54,242 nt of DNA from Romboutsia timonensis (GCF_900106845.1 NZ_LT629850.1:546736-600977); one strand, 5' to 3'. Shown: positions 16,244 to 24,337, counted from the first letter of the stretch. The notes: generated from the letters alone by a model not told the origin. Program-made: numbers and translations.

Positions 16244-17413
16244 ATGAAAAAGAAAAAAAAATCATCATGCTCATGTATACCTCAACAAGATGTGTGTAAT
16301 GATTCATTATTAAATACATGTAAACCTAATAATACATGTAAATCAGTTAATAGTTGCAAAAAATCTGTAAAAAAATATATAGAACCTATATGTAATGATT
16401 GTGAAGTGAAATTTGTTGATACATGTGCAGATTTAGCTTCAAAAGCTGAAGAGCTATTTGAAAAAGCATTGGAACATCAATGTATAGCAGAAGAAACACT
16501 AGAACAGGCAAAAGAATGTGAAGAATCAGCAAAAGTATTAGCAGCAGATGCTCAAAATTTAATGAAGAAAGCTAAAAATGCAGAAAAAGAATCTAAAGCA
16601 GCAAAATGTAAAGCTGAGCAATTACTAGAAAAATCAGAAAATCTTTGTCAAGAAGCTAAATGTTTATATAAACAGGCTGAAGAAACTCAAGCACAAGCAC
16701 AAGAAAATTGTGAACAAGCTAAATGTTTATATGAAAAAGCTCAAGTTCATAATGAAAAAGCTAAAGAATTATATTGTCAAGCTATGAAGTGTGATGAAAA
16801 GGCATTACAATGCTATAAAAATGCTGGAGAAAAAATAAAAGAATATGAATCAAAATCTAATAAATGTGAAGATATGATTAACAAATGTAACATGAAATTA
16901 AACCAATGTAACTATAAAGAAACAAAATGTAATGATACAATGCCTAAATATGTTAAAATGGATAAATGTAAACCAAGCTGTAATAAAAATTATGAAGAAT
17001 ACAAATGTGGATGTAATTACACTAACAAAAAAGCAAATGAAACAAAATATGATATGAAAAATATGTGTAATATGAATAATAAGAAAAAAATGGATGATAT
17101 GTGTAATATGAATAACAAGAAAAAAATGAATGATATGTGTAATATGAATTATATGAAAGATGATGATGAAATAATATATATAAATAATGAAGATTTATAT
17201 ATGAATGATTGTCCAACTTATGTAAGCCCTATGTATGACATGTATCAAATGCAATGTATGGGAGATTTTGCACAACAATATCCATCATTAGATATGCCAT
17301 ATATGAATGGTTATATGGATCAATATCAAGATGTAAATGATATGTGGATGAATTACTATATGATGATGCAAAATATGATGCAAAGCATGATGAAACCAAG
17401 AGATATATATTAA
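16244..17413 (+). CDS. Cysteine- and methionine-rich coiled-coil protein, probable spore coat or exosporium component
   Basis: I do not recognise a named family. The 389-residue protein has 32 cysteines. Residues 1-60 are a basic, Cys-rich head (KKKKKSSCSC). Residues 60-215 are an Ala/Glu/Lys coiled coil with regularly placed Cys and internal repeats such as EAKCLYKQAEE and QAKCLYEKAQ. Residues 215-310 are Cys/Asn/Lys-rich with three 12-residue repeats starting MCNMN. The tail (315-389) is Met/Tyr/Asp-rich, ending MMMQNMMQSMMK. There is no signal peptide. High Cys content, low complexity and a candidate sigma-K promoter suggest a cross-linked spore surface protein in the style of the C. difficile exosporium Cys-rich proteins; this is inference. 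AAAGGAG precedes the ATG. Confidence 0.75.
   Translation: MKKKKKSSCSCIPQQDVCNDSLLNTCKPNNTCKSVNSCKKSVKKYIEPICNDCEVKFVDTCADLASKAEELFEKALEHQCIAEETLEQAKECEESAKVLAADAQNLMKKAKNAEKESKAAKCKAEQLLEKSENLCQEAKCLYKQAEETQAQAQENCEQAKCLYEKAQVHNEKAKELYCQAMKCDEKALQCYKNAGEKIKEYESKSNKCEDMINKCNMKLNQCNYKETKCNDTMPKYVKMDKCKPSCNKNYEEYKCGCNYTNKKANETKYDMKNMCNMNNKKKMDDMCNMNNKKKMNDMCNMNYMKDDDEIIYINNEDLYMNDCPTYVSPMYDMYQMQCMGDFAQQYPSLDMPYMNGYMDQYQDVNDMWMNYYMMMQNMMQSMMKPRDIY
17063..17170 (+). repeat. Three 36-bp tandem repeats within the Cys/Met-rich gene
   Basis: Units at 17063-17098, 17099-17134 and 17135-17170 encode MCNMNNKKKMDD, MCNMNNKKKMND and the diverged MCNMNYMKDDDE. The first two are nearly identical in DNA, so copy number could vary between strains. 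Confidence 0.85.
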
Positions 17414-17474
17414 ATTAAAGAATGCCTATTATAAAGTGTACCCTTTGTCAAGGACAATTTAAAAAAAGGTATTT

Positions 17475-18320
17475 CTAAGAAACAAGATGATTTCTGTACT
17501 GAACAGGAGTCATCTTGCTTAAATTCCATTGATATCTATAATTATTATAGTAATCCATATAATCATCTATTTCTTTTATCACTTCTTCTAATGTACTACA
17601 TTTGCTAAGAATAACTTCATCTTTAAAATGCCCAAAGAATGATTCTTGTGGAGCATTGTCCCAGCAATTGCCTCTCCTTGACATAGATTGTTTTAAACCT
17701 AATTGCTGTACTTGCTTTTGAAATTTAGGACTCGTGTAATGAACACCTTGATCTGAGTGTAAAATAGCTTCGCTATGGAGTTTTAAATTCACATTTGACT
17801 TAAGTTTTTCTAGTGTATTTAAAACAATATCTAACCGTAGGTTATCTGAGACATAATGAGCTAATATTTCATTTGTAGAGGAGTCTTTTATTGTAGACAA
17901 GTATGCTTTTTTTCCATTTTTATAACTTAAATATGTAATATCTGTTAATAGCACTTTATATGGTATATCTTGCTTAAATTCTCTGTTTATGAAATTAGAA
18001 ACAATAGTATGCTCTTTACTTGCTTTCATCATACGTCTGTAAGGATTCGCTTTTCTATACGGGCAAACTATTCCATATTTTTTCATGATTCTCCTAATAC
18101 GCTTTAAATTATATATTATATTAAATCTATCTTTTAAAACCATTTTTATTTGTCTTGCACCTTTTTTACGTCCTTTAAAGTTAAAAGCTTTTAATACATT
18201 TTCTTTTGATAAAATATCTTTATCTTCTCTTGATTTTCTTAAATCCTTGCTTTCTGATGAGAAGTATTTATAATACCCAGAACGTGATACACCTGCAACT
18301 TTACATAAATAACTTATCAT
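17475..18320 (-). CDS. IS3-family transposase OrfB (integrase domain)
   Basis: 281 residues from the first in-frame ATG, but the frame is open well upstream into orfA and the true product is probably an OrfAB fusion made by -1 frameshifting. DDE residues are intact: LTDITYLSYKNG (Asp), LHSDQGVHYT (Asp) and WDNAPQESFFGHFK (Glu), ending TPVQYRNHL. A helix-turn-helix (ISYLCKVAGVSRSGYYKYF) precedes the catalytic core. It is the counterpart of residues 160-440 of the fused transposase at 5211-6536. Confidence 0.93.
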   Translation of the reverse strand: MISYLCKVAGVSRSGYYKYFSSESKDLRKSREDKDILSKENVLKAFNFKGRKKGARQIKMVLKDRFNIIYNLKRIRRIMKKYGIVCPYRKANPYRRMMKASKEHTIVSNFINREFKQDIPYKVLLTDITYLSYKNGKKAYLSTIKDSSTNEILAHYVSDNLRLDIVLNTLEKLKSNVNLKLHSEAILHSDQGVHYTSPKFQKQVQQLGLKQSMSRRGNCWDNAPQESFFGHFKDEVILSKCSTLEEVIKEIDDYMDYYNNYRYQWNLSKMTPVQYRNHLVS

Positions 18321-18385
18321 ATTTTTAAGTTTATATTTTTTTATTGTAGACTTAATAATCTCATATTTTTCACAAGAAAATAAAC

Positions 18386-18805
18386 TTACTTCTTCTTTAA
18401 CACTCTCCTTTCTATCATATCTAACTTTTTTAGTAATTCATTTTCAGCTTGAAGTAACTTCATTTTAGCTTCTAGTTTTTTGTATTTTTCTTCTATTGAA
18501 AGATCTTTCTCAATAGGTCTTCCAGTATTGTATTTGCGAGTATCTGTAAGTTTTATAGCTCCGCCATTTTTAAAGGCCGTACGCCATCTGCTAGCAGAAG
18601 ATTTAATCCTTTGCATGCCTATAATATCGATATTGAAGCCACACTCTTCAAATATTATTCTAGGAAGTTTACCATTGATACTTTCATTTATAAATATTTT
18701 TTTAAATTCATCGGTATAGGTAATACCTTTCGAACTTACTTTCTTAATGTATTTGTTTTGTTTTAATATTATTATTTCCTGTTCTGTAAATAATTTTTTA
18801 CTCAT
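18386..18805 (-). CDS. IS3-family transposase OrfA (DNA-binding part)
   Basis: 139 residues with two helix-turn-helix regions (around YTDEFKKIFINESING and SASRWRTAFKNGG) followed by a leucine-rich coiled coil (KLEAKMKLLQAENELLKKLDM) that would mediate multimerisation and pairing with OrfB. OrfB is in the -1 frame and overlaps its 3' end, the standard IS3 arrangement. The similarity to residues 1-135 of the fused transposase at 5211 is obvious by eye. Confidence 0.92.
   Translation of the reverse strand: MSKKLFTEQEIIILKQNKYIKKVSSKGITYTDEFKKIFINESINGKLPRIIFEECGFNIDIIGMQRIKSSASRWRTAFKNGGAIKLTDTRKYNTGRPIEKDLSIEEKYKKLEAKMKLLQAENELLKKLDMIERRVLKKK
18425..18431 (-). other. Programmed -1 frameshift site (A AAA AAG)
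   Basis: On the coding strand the orfA codons AAA AAG preceded by A give the heptamer AAAAAAG, the most efficient bacterial -1 slippery sequence. It lies 13 codons before the orfA stop, and the -1 frame is open from here straight into orfB, so slippage would make one OrfAB transposase. Confidence 0.8.
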
Positions 18806-18848
18806 TAAAATTTTCTCCGATCTAATTATTATTTATTTAATTATATAC

Positions 18849-18900
18849 AAAAATACCCTATAGAGTAGACCTTTTTATTAGTTGTCTACTCTATAGGGTA
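18849..18900 (-). terminator. Terminator hairpin at the transposase-upstream end of the second IS3 element
   Basis: TACCCTATAGAGTAGAC (18854-18870) and GTCTACTCTATAGGGTA (18884-18900) form a perfect 17-bp stem. Read on the minus strand it is followed by TTTTTG, so it would block transcription entering the IS from the YlbF side. It occupies the same place as the hairpin in the first element, but with unrelated stem sequence. Confidence 0.8.
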
Positions 18901-18970
18901 CATTTTATTACAGGCATTCTTTTTTATTTCTGAGATTCTTTAAGTTATTTTTATAAAAAAGTTTCTGTAT

Positions 18971-19291
18971 TTATTTTAATAGTTCTTTTTCTATTAATTT
19001 ATAGAAGTTTTCCATCATATTATTAAATTCTTTTGTCTTTTGTATATAATTTGATACTACAGGTAAATTAAAAAAATCATTATAATCTCTATTTAATTGA
19101 TTTACCTTTTTAGAGGCATCCTCTAAAGAATAGTTTGAATATAGGTTATTTTTTTTATTAATATACATATCGAATTGCCTTTTTAAGTTTCTATTTTTAT
19201 CCAATTCTAATTTACTTTTATTCATAGCTTTAAATTCATTTGTATTTTTTATAAATGATGCAACCTCTTTTGATAATTGATTTATGTTCAT
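18971..19291 (-). CDS. YlbF/YmcA-family protein
   Basis: About 106 residues, nearly all helical, with the family's pattern of long amphipathic helices: ASFIKNTNEFKAMNKSKLEL, then LKRQFDMYINKKNN, then FFNLPVVSNYIQKTKEFNNMM. In Bacillus YlbF, YmcA and YaaT form a complex that steers RNase Y and affects sporulation and competence. ATG 19291 is favoured because the GGGGGG ribosome binding site lies seven bases before it and overlaps the upstream in-frame ATG at 19306. It is transcribed toward the IS-split terminator. Confidence 0.82.
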   Translation of the reverse strand: MNINQLSKEVASFIKNTNEFKAMNKSKLELDKNRNLKRQFDMYINKKNNLYSNYSLEDASKKVNQLNRDYNDFFNLPVVSNYIQKTKEFNNMMENFYKLIEKELLK

Positions 19292-19489
19292 ATAATATCC
19301 CCCCATTACAAAACTCTATATTATAGTTTATAATATTAAGGCTTGTAATAGACTAATAATTAATATATATATTTATATTTAAATGCTAATAAAAGTGTAT
19401 AAAAAATAACTGCAAATTAATAATACATATAGTATTAAATAAGACTTAGAAGGAAATAGTATATTGAAAAAGGAGATCTTTATGACCTC

Positions 19490-20308
19490 CTAAATTTTTG
19501 TTAAATCGCTTAAAAACTCTTCAAATCTTATTCCGTCGTTTCTATCACTATTAAACTTAGCACTATATTCAACTACTTTGTATATAAAATTAGTTGCAGT
19601 GTTAACGCAATATACTAAATCAAATCCTCTACATATCATAGCACAAAGTATAGATGTAAATATATCACCTGTTCCGCTATAAGAGCAGTTATTATATTTT
19701 ATAGAGGTAAAAAATATTTCATCAGTAGTTTTATCATATGCCATATTTGAAATATTATCTCCTTCTAGTATTCCTGTTATTATAACCTTGTCAGGACCTA
19801 ATTTAGAAATGTCTTTAGCTATCTCTACAATTTCATTACGTGTAAGATCACGTTTTGTTATATCTCTCCCAGTCAAAAAGCATGCTTCTGTTAAGTTAGG
19901 AGTAGTTAAGTTAGATAATTTAACTAGCTCTTTAATTTTAAGACAAGATTCTTCATTAAATATAGGGTATAATACTCCATCATCTCCCATTATAGGATCT
20001 ACAACAATAAAAGCGTTAGGATTCTCTTCTATAAATTTAGAAACAATATCTATTTGAGCTATAGATCCTAAAAAGCCACTATATATACAATCAAAATTTA
20101 CATTTAAATCTTTCCATACTTTATAATAATTAGTCATTTCATTAGTTAAGTCTAAAAAGGTAAATTTAGGATATCCTGTTTGACTAGAAAGTATAGATGT
20201 TGGAAAAGGGCAGCATTGAACCTTTAATGCTGATATTATAGGCAAAGCAACTGATAATGAGCATCTACCAATTCCTGATAAATCATTTATTGCAGCTATT
20301 TTTTTCAA
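19490..20308 (-). CDS. Pyridoxal/pyridoxamine kinase (PdxY-like, ribokinase superfamily)
   Basis: About 272 residues. Landmarks are AINDLSGIGRCSLSVALPI at the N-terminus, FPTSILSSQTGYP, VVDPIMGDDG, TPNLTEACFLTG and the ATP/anion-hole motif SYSGTGDIFTSIL with the catalytic Asp. It phosphorylates B6 vitamers to make PLP. The start is placed at TTG 20308, nine bases after GGAGGTG; the GTG at 20320 is part of that ribosome binding site. It stands alone, with no PLP synthesis genes nearby, suggesting salvage. Confidence 0.9.
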   Translation of the reverse strand: MKKIAAINDLSGIGRCSLSVALPIISALKVQCCPFPTSILSSQTGYPKFTFLDLTNEMTNYYKVWKDLNVNFDCIYSGFLGSIAQIDIVSKFIEENPNAFIVVDPIMGDDGVLYPIFNEESCLKIKELVKLSNLTTPNLTEACFLTGRDITKRDLTRNEIVEIAKDISKLGPDKVIITGILEGDNISNMAYDKTTDEIFFTSIKYNNCSYSGTGDIFTSILCAMICRGFDLVYCVNTATNFIYKVVEYSAKFNSDRNDGIRFEEFLSDLTKI

Positions 20309-20506
20309 ATTATATAGCACCTCCGTAAATTTTAAAGAAATTATATGTAATTTATATAACTATATAATTATACAATATATCTAAAAAAAATATAAACTAA
20401 ATGAAAAATAGTTATTTATTTTATAAATTTATTTGGACATAATAATAGAAAATATAAAAGAAATTATAATATGAAGTAGATGTACTATTTATTAGGAGGT
20501 GTGACT

Positions 20507-21652
20507 TTGAGTAGGCTTAAATTTAAAAATAAGTACATTAAAATTATAGTTATGTCTTTATGTTTAATTTTACCTTTAGGTTTGGGGTCAATAATATATA
20601 AATTAAATTCAAAGGTAAGTGAAATAGAAGCTATAAAGATAGATGCAGATGATCAAATAAAACAACAATATCAACTTCTTTTACAAAATCTATTTGATTA
20701 TAGAAACAAAGCTATATTAGAACAAAATGAAGAGATATTAAAGGAACTTTATGATACTGATAAAAAGACAGGGCTTTGGGCCTATGAACATGAAGTAGAA
20801 AAAATGAAGTATTTAAAAAATTGGTCTAGTAAGCAAGGGGTAACTTTTAACGATATAAAGACTAAAGTAAAAATAAGAAAAGTAAAGGAAAAAGAAACTG
20901 ATTTATATGGAATAATATGTAATGTTGCTACAGATTATAATTATTCTTATGAAAATGAAAAAGATGTAAAAAATATATTTAGAATAGGTACAGAGCATTA
21001 TCTAAATGTAAAAATAAAAGATAATCAATATATTATAACTAAAGAATGGTATACTGACCCATTTGCAGATTCTTTAAATTTAGAGAATATTAAATCTGAT
21101 GATATAAGAAGTTATATACTAGCTCAACAAAAACCTGACATTCAATTAACACAAGAACAACAAAAGGCTATAGATTATGCTCATAGATATTGTGGAGTTT
21201 CAACCGAAGAAGAATATGAGTTTAAGTTTAATAGAGAGTATAAAAATTTTAATCCAGACGGAGGCGATTGTGCAAACTTTGCATCACAAATAATGTATGA
21301 GAGTGGAAGATTTAAGAAAAATTCTATATGGAATTATAATAATCGTGATGGAACAAAGGCTTGGGTAAATGCGCAAGGGTTTAAAAATTATATATTAAAT
21401 AGTGGTAGAGGTAGTTTAATATGTAAAGGTTCATATGAAGAAACGTATAAGGAATCTTATAATTTAAGACCAGGAGACTTTGTAGCATATGAAAAAGGTG
21501 GAAGGATAACGCATGTATCTACAGTAACAGGAATGGATTCTAAAGGATATCCTTTAGTAACTTGCCATAATACTGATAGGCTATTAGTACCATGGGATTT
21601 AGGTTGGAGTAATAAAACTATAAGATTCCACTTAATAAGAGTTCATTACTAA
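20507..21652 (+). CDS. Membrane-anchored protein with putative amidase domain (Amidase_6-like)
   Basis: About 381 residues from TTG 20507, which follows TAGGAGGTG with good spacing; the ATG at 20480 lies upstream of that site. Residues 5-30 are a signal anchor. The middle (about 40-210) is a charged extracytoplasmic region, and the C-terminal 160 residues form the amidase domain, with PDGGDCANFASQ (nucleophilic Cys), RPGDFVAYEKGG, THVSTVTG (His) and CHNTDR. Such NlpC/P60-like domains probably hydrolyse amide bonds in the cell wall; the substrate is unknown. It is monocistronic. Confidence 0.85.
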   Translation: MSRLKFKNKYIKIIVMSLCLILPLGLGSIIYKLNSKVSEIEAIKIDADDQIKQQYQLLLQNLFDYRNKAILEQNEEILKELYDTDKKTGLWAYEHEVEKMKYLKNWSSKQGVTFNDIKTKVKIRKVKEKETDLYGIICNVATDYNYSYENEKDVKNIFRIGTEHYLNVKIKDNQYIITKEWYTDPFADSLNLENIKSDDIRSYILAQQKPDIQLTQEQQKAIDYAHRYCGVSTEEEYEFKFNREYKNFNPDGGDCANFASQIMYESGRFKKNSIWNYNNRDGTKAWVNAQGFKNYILNSGRGSLICKGSYEETYKESYNLRPGDFVAYEKGGRITHVSTVTGMDSKGYPLVTCHNTDRLLVPWDLGWSNKTIRFHLIRVHY

Positions 21653-21683
21653 ATTTCAATAAATGTTATAAATTAATTAATAT

Positions 21684-21712
21684 TTGACAAAGATATGTAT
21701 GTATGATAAAGT
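21684..21712 (+). promoter_or_regulatory. Promoter of the cold shock protein gene
   Basis: TTGACA (21684-21689), a 17-bp spacer and TAAAGT (21707-21712). It leaves a 5' leader of about 55 bases before the ATG, shorter than the long structured cspA leaders of enterics. Confidence 0.7.
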
Positions 21713-21772
21713 AGTAATAAGGTTACAATAATTGTAGCTAAATAATTGTGTTTTTTTTAGGAGGATTTATCA

Positions 21773-21973
21773 ATGAAAACTGGTGTAGTTAAATGGTTTA
21801 ACAACGAAAAAGGATTTGGATTTATATCTGTAGAAGGTGAAGGAGATGTTTTCGTACATTTCTCAGCTATAACTGGTGAAGGATACAAGTCTTTAGAAGA
21901 AGGACAATCAGTTCAATTCGACGTAGTTGAAGGAGCTAAAGGTCCTCAAGCTGCTAACGTAGTTAGATTATAA
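21773..21973 (+). CDS. cspA: Cold shock protein (CspA/CspB family)
   Basis: A 66-residue single OB-fold domain. Both RNA-binding motifs are exact: KGFGFI (RNP1) and VFVHF (RNP2), after the usual GVVKWFN start. It is an RNA chaperone that melts secondary structure and prevents premature folding of transcripts. Codon use is richer in preferred codons (AAC, TTC, GAC) than its neighbours, suggesting high expression. TAGGAGG precedes the ATG, and a short GC-rich terminator follows. Confidence 0.97.
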   Translation: MKTGVVKWFNNEKGFGFISVEGEGDVFVHFSAITGEGYKSLEEGQSVQFDVVEGAKGPQAANVVRL

Positions 21974-22018
21974 TCTAAAGTTCATATATATTAGTAATTC
22001 TAGTAATATGTGAAACAC

Positions 22019-22042
22019 AGCCGCCTATAAGCGGCTTTTTTA
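22019..22042 (+). terminator. Terminator after cspA
   Basis: AGCCGC and GCGGCT form a GC-rich stem around CTATAA, followed by a T-run. Confidence 0.9.
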
Positions 22043-22190
22043 ATTTGAATAAATTTTCATATAAATATATTTAAATTTAAAAATAGCATTAAATGTGTTA
22101 AAATTAACTTAGAAAAGACATTTGAATATACCATATGGATTAAAAATTTAATTAGCATATATTATATATGAGTATATGGAGGTATAAATA

Positions 22191-22595
22191 GTGAATATAT
22201 TATTTTTTTTAACACCAAAAAGTGAAGTGGCATACATATACGAAGACTATACAATGAGACAAGCTTTAGAGAAGATGGAGTATCATAGATATTCATCTGT
22301 TCCAATTATAAACAAAGATGGGAAGTACGTTGGGACAATCACTGAAGGAGACCTGTTATGGACTATAAAAAATGAACTTTCTCTAGATTTAAGAGCTATA
22401 GAAGATATCCCAATAACAGATGTTAAGAGAAGAAAAGATAATAGACCTGTGTCTATAGATGCTAATATAGAAGATTTAATATCAAAATCTATGAATCAAA
22501 ACTTTGTTCCAGTTGTAGATGATAAAGATACATTTATAGGTATAATTAAAAGAAGAGATATTATAGAATATTGTTATGATAAAATAAAAGCCTAG
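22191..22595 (+). CDS. CBS-domain protein (two CBS motifs)
   Basis: 134 residues, start GTG 22191 after GGAGG. It consists only of a CBS pair: motif 1 includes YTMRQALEKMEYHRYSSVPI and GKYVGTITEGDLL, motif 2 includes ANIEDLISKSMNQNFVPVVD and FIGIIKRRDII. CBS pairs bind adenine nucleotides and act as energy or ligand sensors. With no partner domain it must act on another protein; none is adjacent. It ends in a hairpin shared with the convergent parvulin gene. Confidence 0.92.
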   Translation: MNILFFLTPKSEVAYIYEDYTMRQALEKMEYHRYSSVPIINKDGKYVGTITEGDLLWTIKNELSLDLRAIEDIPITDVKRRKDNRPVSIDANIEDLISKSMNQNFVPVVDDKDTFIGIIKRRDIIEYCYDKIKA

Positions 22596-22616
22596 TTATA
22601 TAACTAGGCTTTTATT
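22583..22616. terminator. Bidirectional terminator
   Basis: AATAAAAGCCTAGTTA (22583-22598) and TAACTAGGCTTTTATT (22601-22616) form a 16-bp perfect stem between the CBS gene and the parvulin gene, overlapping the end of the former. Confidence 0.88.
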
Positions 22617-22617
22617 A

Positions 22618-23373
22618 TTAAGCATGATACTTAACAGTATCGTTGTATTTAGATTTTAAGTTATTTAATTCTTTATTATAAGCTTCACTTTGCTTTTGAT
22701 ACATTAAACTTCTTTCTATTTCGTTTCTAACTTCTTCGTACTCAGATTCTCCACCAGCTTGTAGATTTTCTAATTTTATTAAGTGATATCCAAATTGAGT
22801 TTTAACAGGTCCAGATACTTCACCGTTTTTCATGTTGAATACAGCTTCTTCAAATTCTGGAACCATTTGACCTCTAGTGAAAGTACCTAAATCTCCTCCA
22901 GCATCTTTAGATGGGCAAGTAGAGTGAGCCGATGCAGCAGCTTCAAAAGTCATTTCATTGTTATTTATTTTATTTAATATATCATTAGCTAATTCTTCAG
23001 AATCTACTAATATATGTTTAGCAGATGCTGATTCAGGTTTATTAAATTTAGACTTATTAGCTTCAAAGAAAGCTTTCTTTTCTTCTTCAGTTAGTGTAAC
23101 ATTAGATAAAACTTTGTTTATAGCATATTGCTTTAACATATTTTCTTCAATTTTTTTCATTTCAGCTTTGAAATCTTCATCATTATGTAGTTGATCTTCT
23201 TTAGCTTGCATATAGAATAACTCTTGGTTAACTAAATCTTCTAATAGTTGTTTTTTACCTTCTTCAGTTTGGAAATGCATAGCTTGATATGGATCTAAGC
23301 TTTTTAAAGAATTTTCAACGTCTAAATTAGTTATTTCTTTTTCTCCAACTGTAGCTAAAATCTTTTTTTCCAT
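22618..23373 (-). CDS. Parvulin-type peptidyl-prolyl isomerase (PpiC/PrsA-like, no signal peptide)
   Basis: 251 residues. An N-terminal SurA-like helical region (1-110) is followed by a parvulin domain (about 115-210), with SAKHILVDSEELAND, HSTCPSKDAGGDLGTF and PVKTQFGYHLIKL, and a helical C-terminus. Parvulins isomerise Xaa-Pro bonds and chaperone folding. PrsA is a secreted lipoprotein, but this protein begins MEKKILATVGEKEIT with no signal sequence or lipobox, so it is predicted cytosolic. AAGGAG precedes the ATG. Confidence 0.92.
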   Translation of the reverse strand: MEKKILATVGEKEITNLDVENSLKSLDPYQAMHFQTEEGKKQLLEDLVNQELFYMQAKEDQLHNDEDFKAEMKKIEENMLKQYAINKVLSNVTLTEEEKKAFFEANKSKFNKPESASAKHILVDSEELANDILNKINNNEMTFEAAASAHSTCPSKDAGGDLGTFTRGQMVPEFEEAVFNMKNGEVSGPVKTQFGYHLIKLENLQAGGESEYEEVRNEIERSLMYQKQSEAYNKELNNLKSKYNDTVKYHA

Positions 23374-23473
23374 AATAGTAACTCCTTTAGTTTATTAATA
23401 GTATCTTTTAATATAAATAATATCAGAAAAAAGAATATATGTCTAATATTTCCAAGAAACTAAAAATTATGTA

Positions 23474-23884
23474 TTAATATCTAAACATTATAACTAAAAG
23501 TAATAAGGATGCTAGTATTCCTACAAGACCTTCTTCTATTTTATATTTAAATAGCTTAGTATATGATAAATATAAATATATAAATACAAAAATTACTTTT
23601 AATGTTAGAAAGAATAGACTAGTAGGAAATAGTAATAAGCTAAATAATGTAAAAATAAATGCAGTTAGAGTGCTTATTCTATAATATAAAGTTATAGATT
23701 TTATATTATTATCATTAAAAAATATTATAAGTGGTATGTAAATTAAAGTTGCAATACAATATAATGCTACTAAAATAGATTTTATAAATGGATCAGAAAC
23801 AAAAATTAATTCATACCAAATTATTGGCCAGAAAGATAGAAATAAAAACTTAAAATAGTTATCCATAAACTTAGTATTTATCAT
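23474..23884 (-). CDS. Small membrane protein, unknown function
   Basis: About 136 residues from ATG 23884, which follows GAAAGGAT with good spacing; the longer frame from 23950 lacks a ribosome binding site. It is almost entirely hydrophobic, with four to five predicted membrane segments (about residues 8-25, 30-55, 65-90, 92-108 and 115-133). No family is recognised. Codon composition matches the surroundings. Confidence 0.65.
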   Translation of the reverse strand: MINTKFMDNYFKFLFLSFWPIIWYELIFVSDPFIKSILVALYCIATLIYIPLIIFFNDNNIKSITLYYRISTLTAFIFTLFSLLLFPTSLFFLTLKVIFVFIYLYLSYTKLFKYKIEEGLVGILASLLLLVIMFRY

Positions 23885-24052
23885 TATAATATATCCTTTC
23901 ATAGTTATTAAATAATAAATTTTATAGTATAAAATATTAAAATTTATCAAATGTGAAATATTAAATATTTTATATAATATATATTATTATATACGAAAGT
24001 AATTAGTCGTAACACATTTTAAATTAAAATAATAATATGGGAGGTAGGGAAT

Positions 24053-24310
24053 ATGTACAGATATTATACAAAGGGTGTATGTTCAAAGTCCATTTTAATG
24101 GATATAGAAGATGATATATTAAAAGATGTTACATTTGAAGGTGGATGTAGTGGTAATTTAATTGGTATAAAACATTTGATAGAAGGAAAATCAATAGATG
24201 AAATTATTGAAGAGCTTGAGGATATACCTTGTAAAAATAGAGGAACATCTTGCCCAGATCAGCTTGCTAAGGCTCTTAAAATTTATAAGAAATATGTTCT
24301 TAATAAGTAA
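24053..24310 (+). CDS. TSCPD-domain protein (TIGR03905-like)
   Basis: 85 residues. The defining motif GTSCPDQLAKAL is at the C-terminus, and FEGGCSGNL with its Cys lies in the middle. The TSCPD domain also occurs at the C-terminus of some ribonucleotide reductases. Stand-alone versions are common in clostridia and of unknown function. The four cysteines may bind a metal (inference). GGGAGGTAGGG precedes the ATG, and it has its own terminator. Confidence 0.88.
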   Translation: MYRYYTKGVCSKSILMDIEDDILKDVTFEGGCSGNLIGIKHLIEGKSIDEIIEELEDIPCKNRGTSCPDQLAKALKIYKKYVLNK

Positions 24311-24312
24311 AA

Positions 24313-24337
24313 AAACTTCTACTTTAAGTAGAAGTTT
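24313..24337. terminator. Bidirectional terminator
   Basis: AAACTTCTAC (24313-24322) and GTAGAAGTTT (24328-24337) form a perfect stem with loop TTTAA, between the TSCPD gene and the convergent gene ending at 24336. Confidence 0.82.

Larger units (their letters stand above)
17429..18910 (-). mobile_element. IS3-family insertion sequence, two-ORF frameshift type, in a terminator loop
   Basis: About 1482 bp. The plus-strand left end TTATAAAGTGTACCC is matched by the reverse complement of the right end, TAATAAAATGTACCC. The core 5'-TG...CA-3' would be at 17437 and 18902. The ends resemble those of the element at 5115-6580, but the transposases have clearly diverged, so this is a related, different element and not a second copy. 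No convincing target duplication is visible. Confidence 0.88.
17417..18926. terminator. Bidirectional terminator split by the second IS3-family element
   Basis: AAAGAATGCCT (17418-17427 plus the preceding A) lies left of the IS and AGGCATTCTTTTTT (18912 onward) lies right. Joined, they give stem AGAATGCC/GGCATTCT with a four-base loop (TACA) and a T-run. This is the expected terminator between the convergent Cys/Met-rich gene and YlbF gene. Confidence 0.85.

Noticed and set aside
17022-17216. His/Tyr-rich open frame on the minus strand
   Set aside because: It is the antisense shadow of the Met/Asn repeats in the Cys/Met-rich gene, with no ribosome binding site.
5115-18910. Composite transposon bounded by the two IS3 elements
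   Set aside because: The elements differ in sequence and each sits in its own terminator; the genes between are ordinary housekeeping genes.
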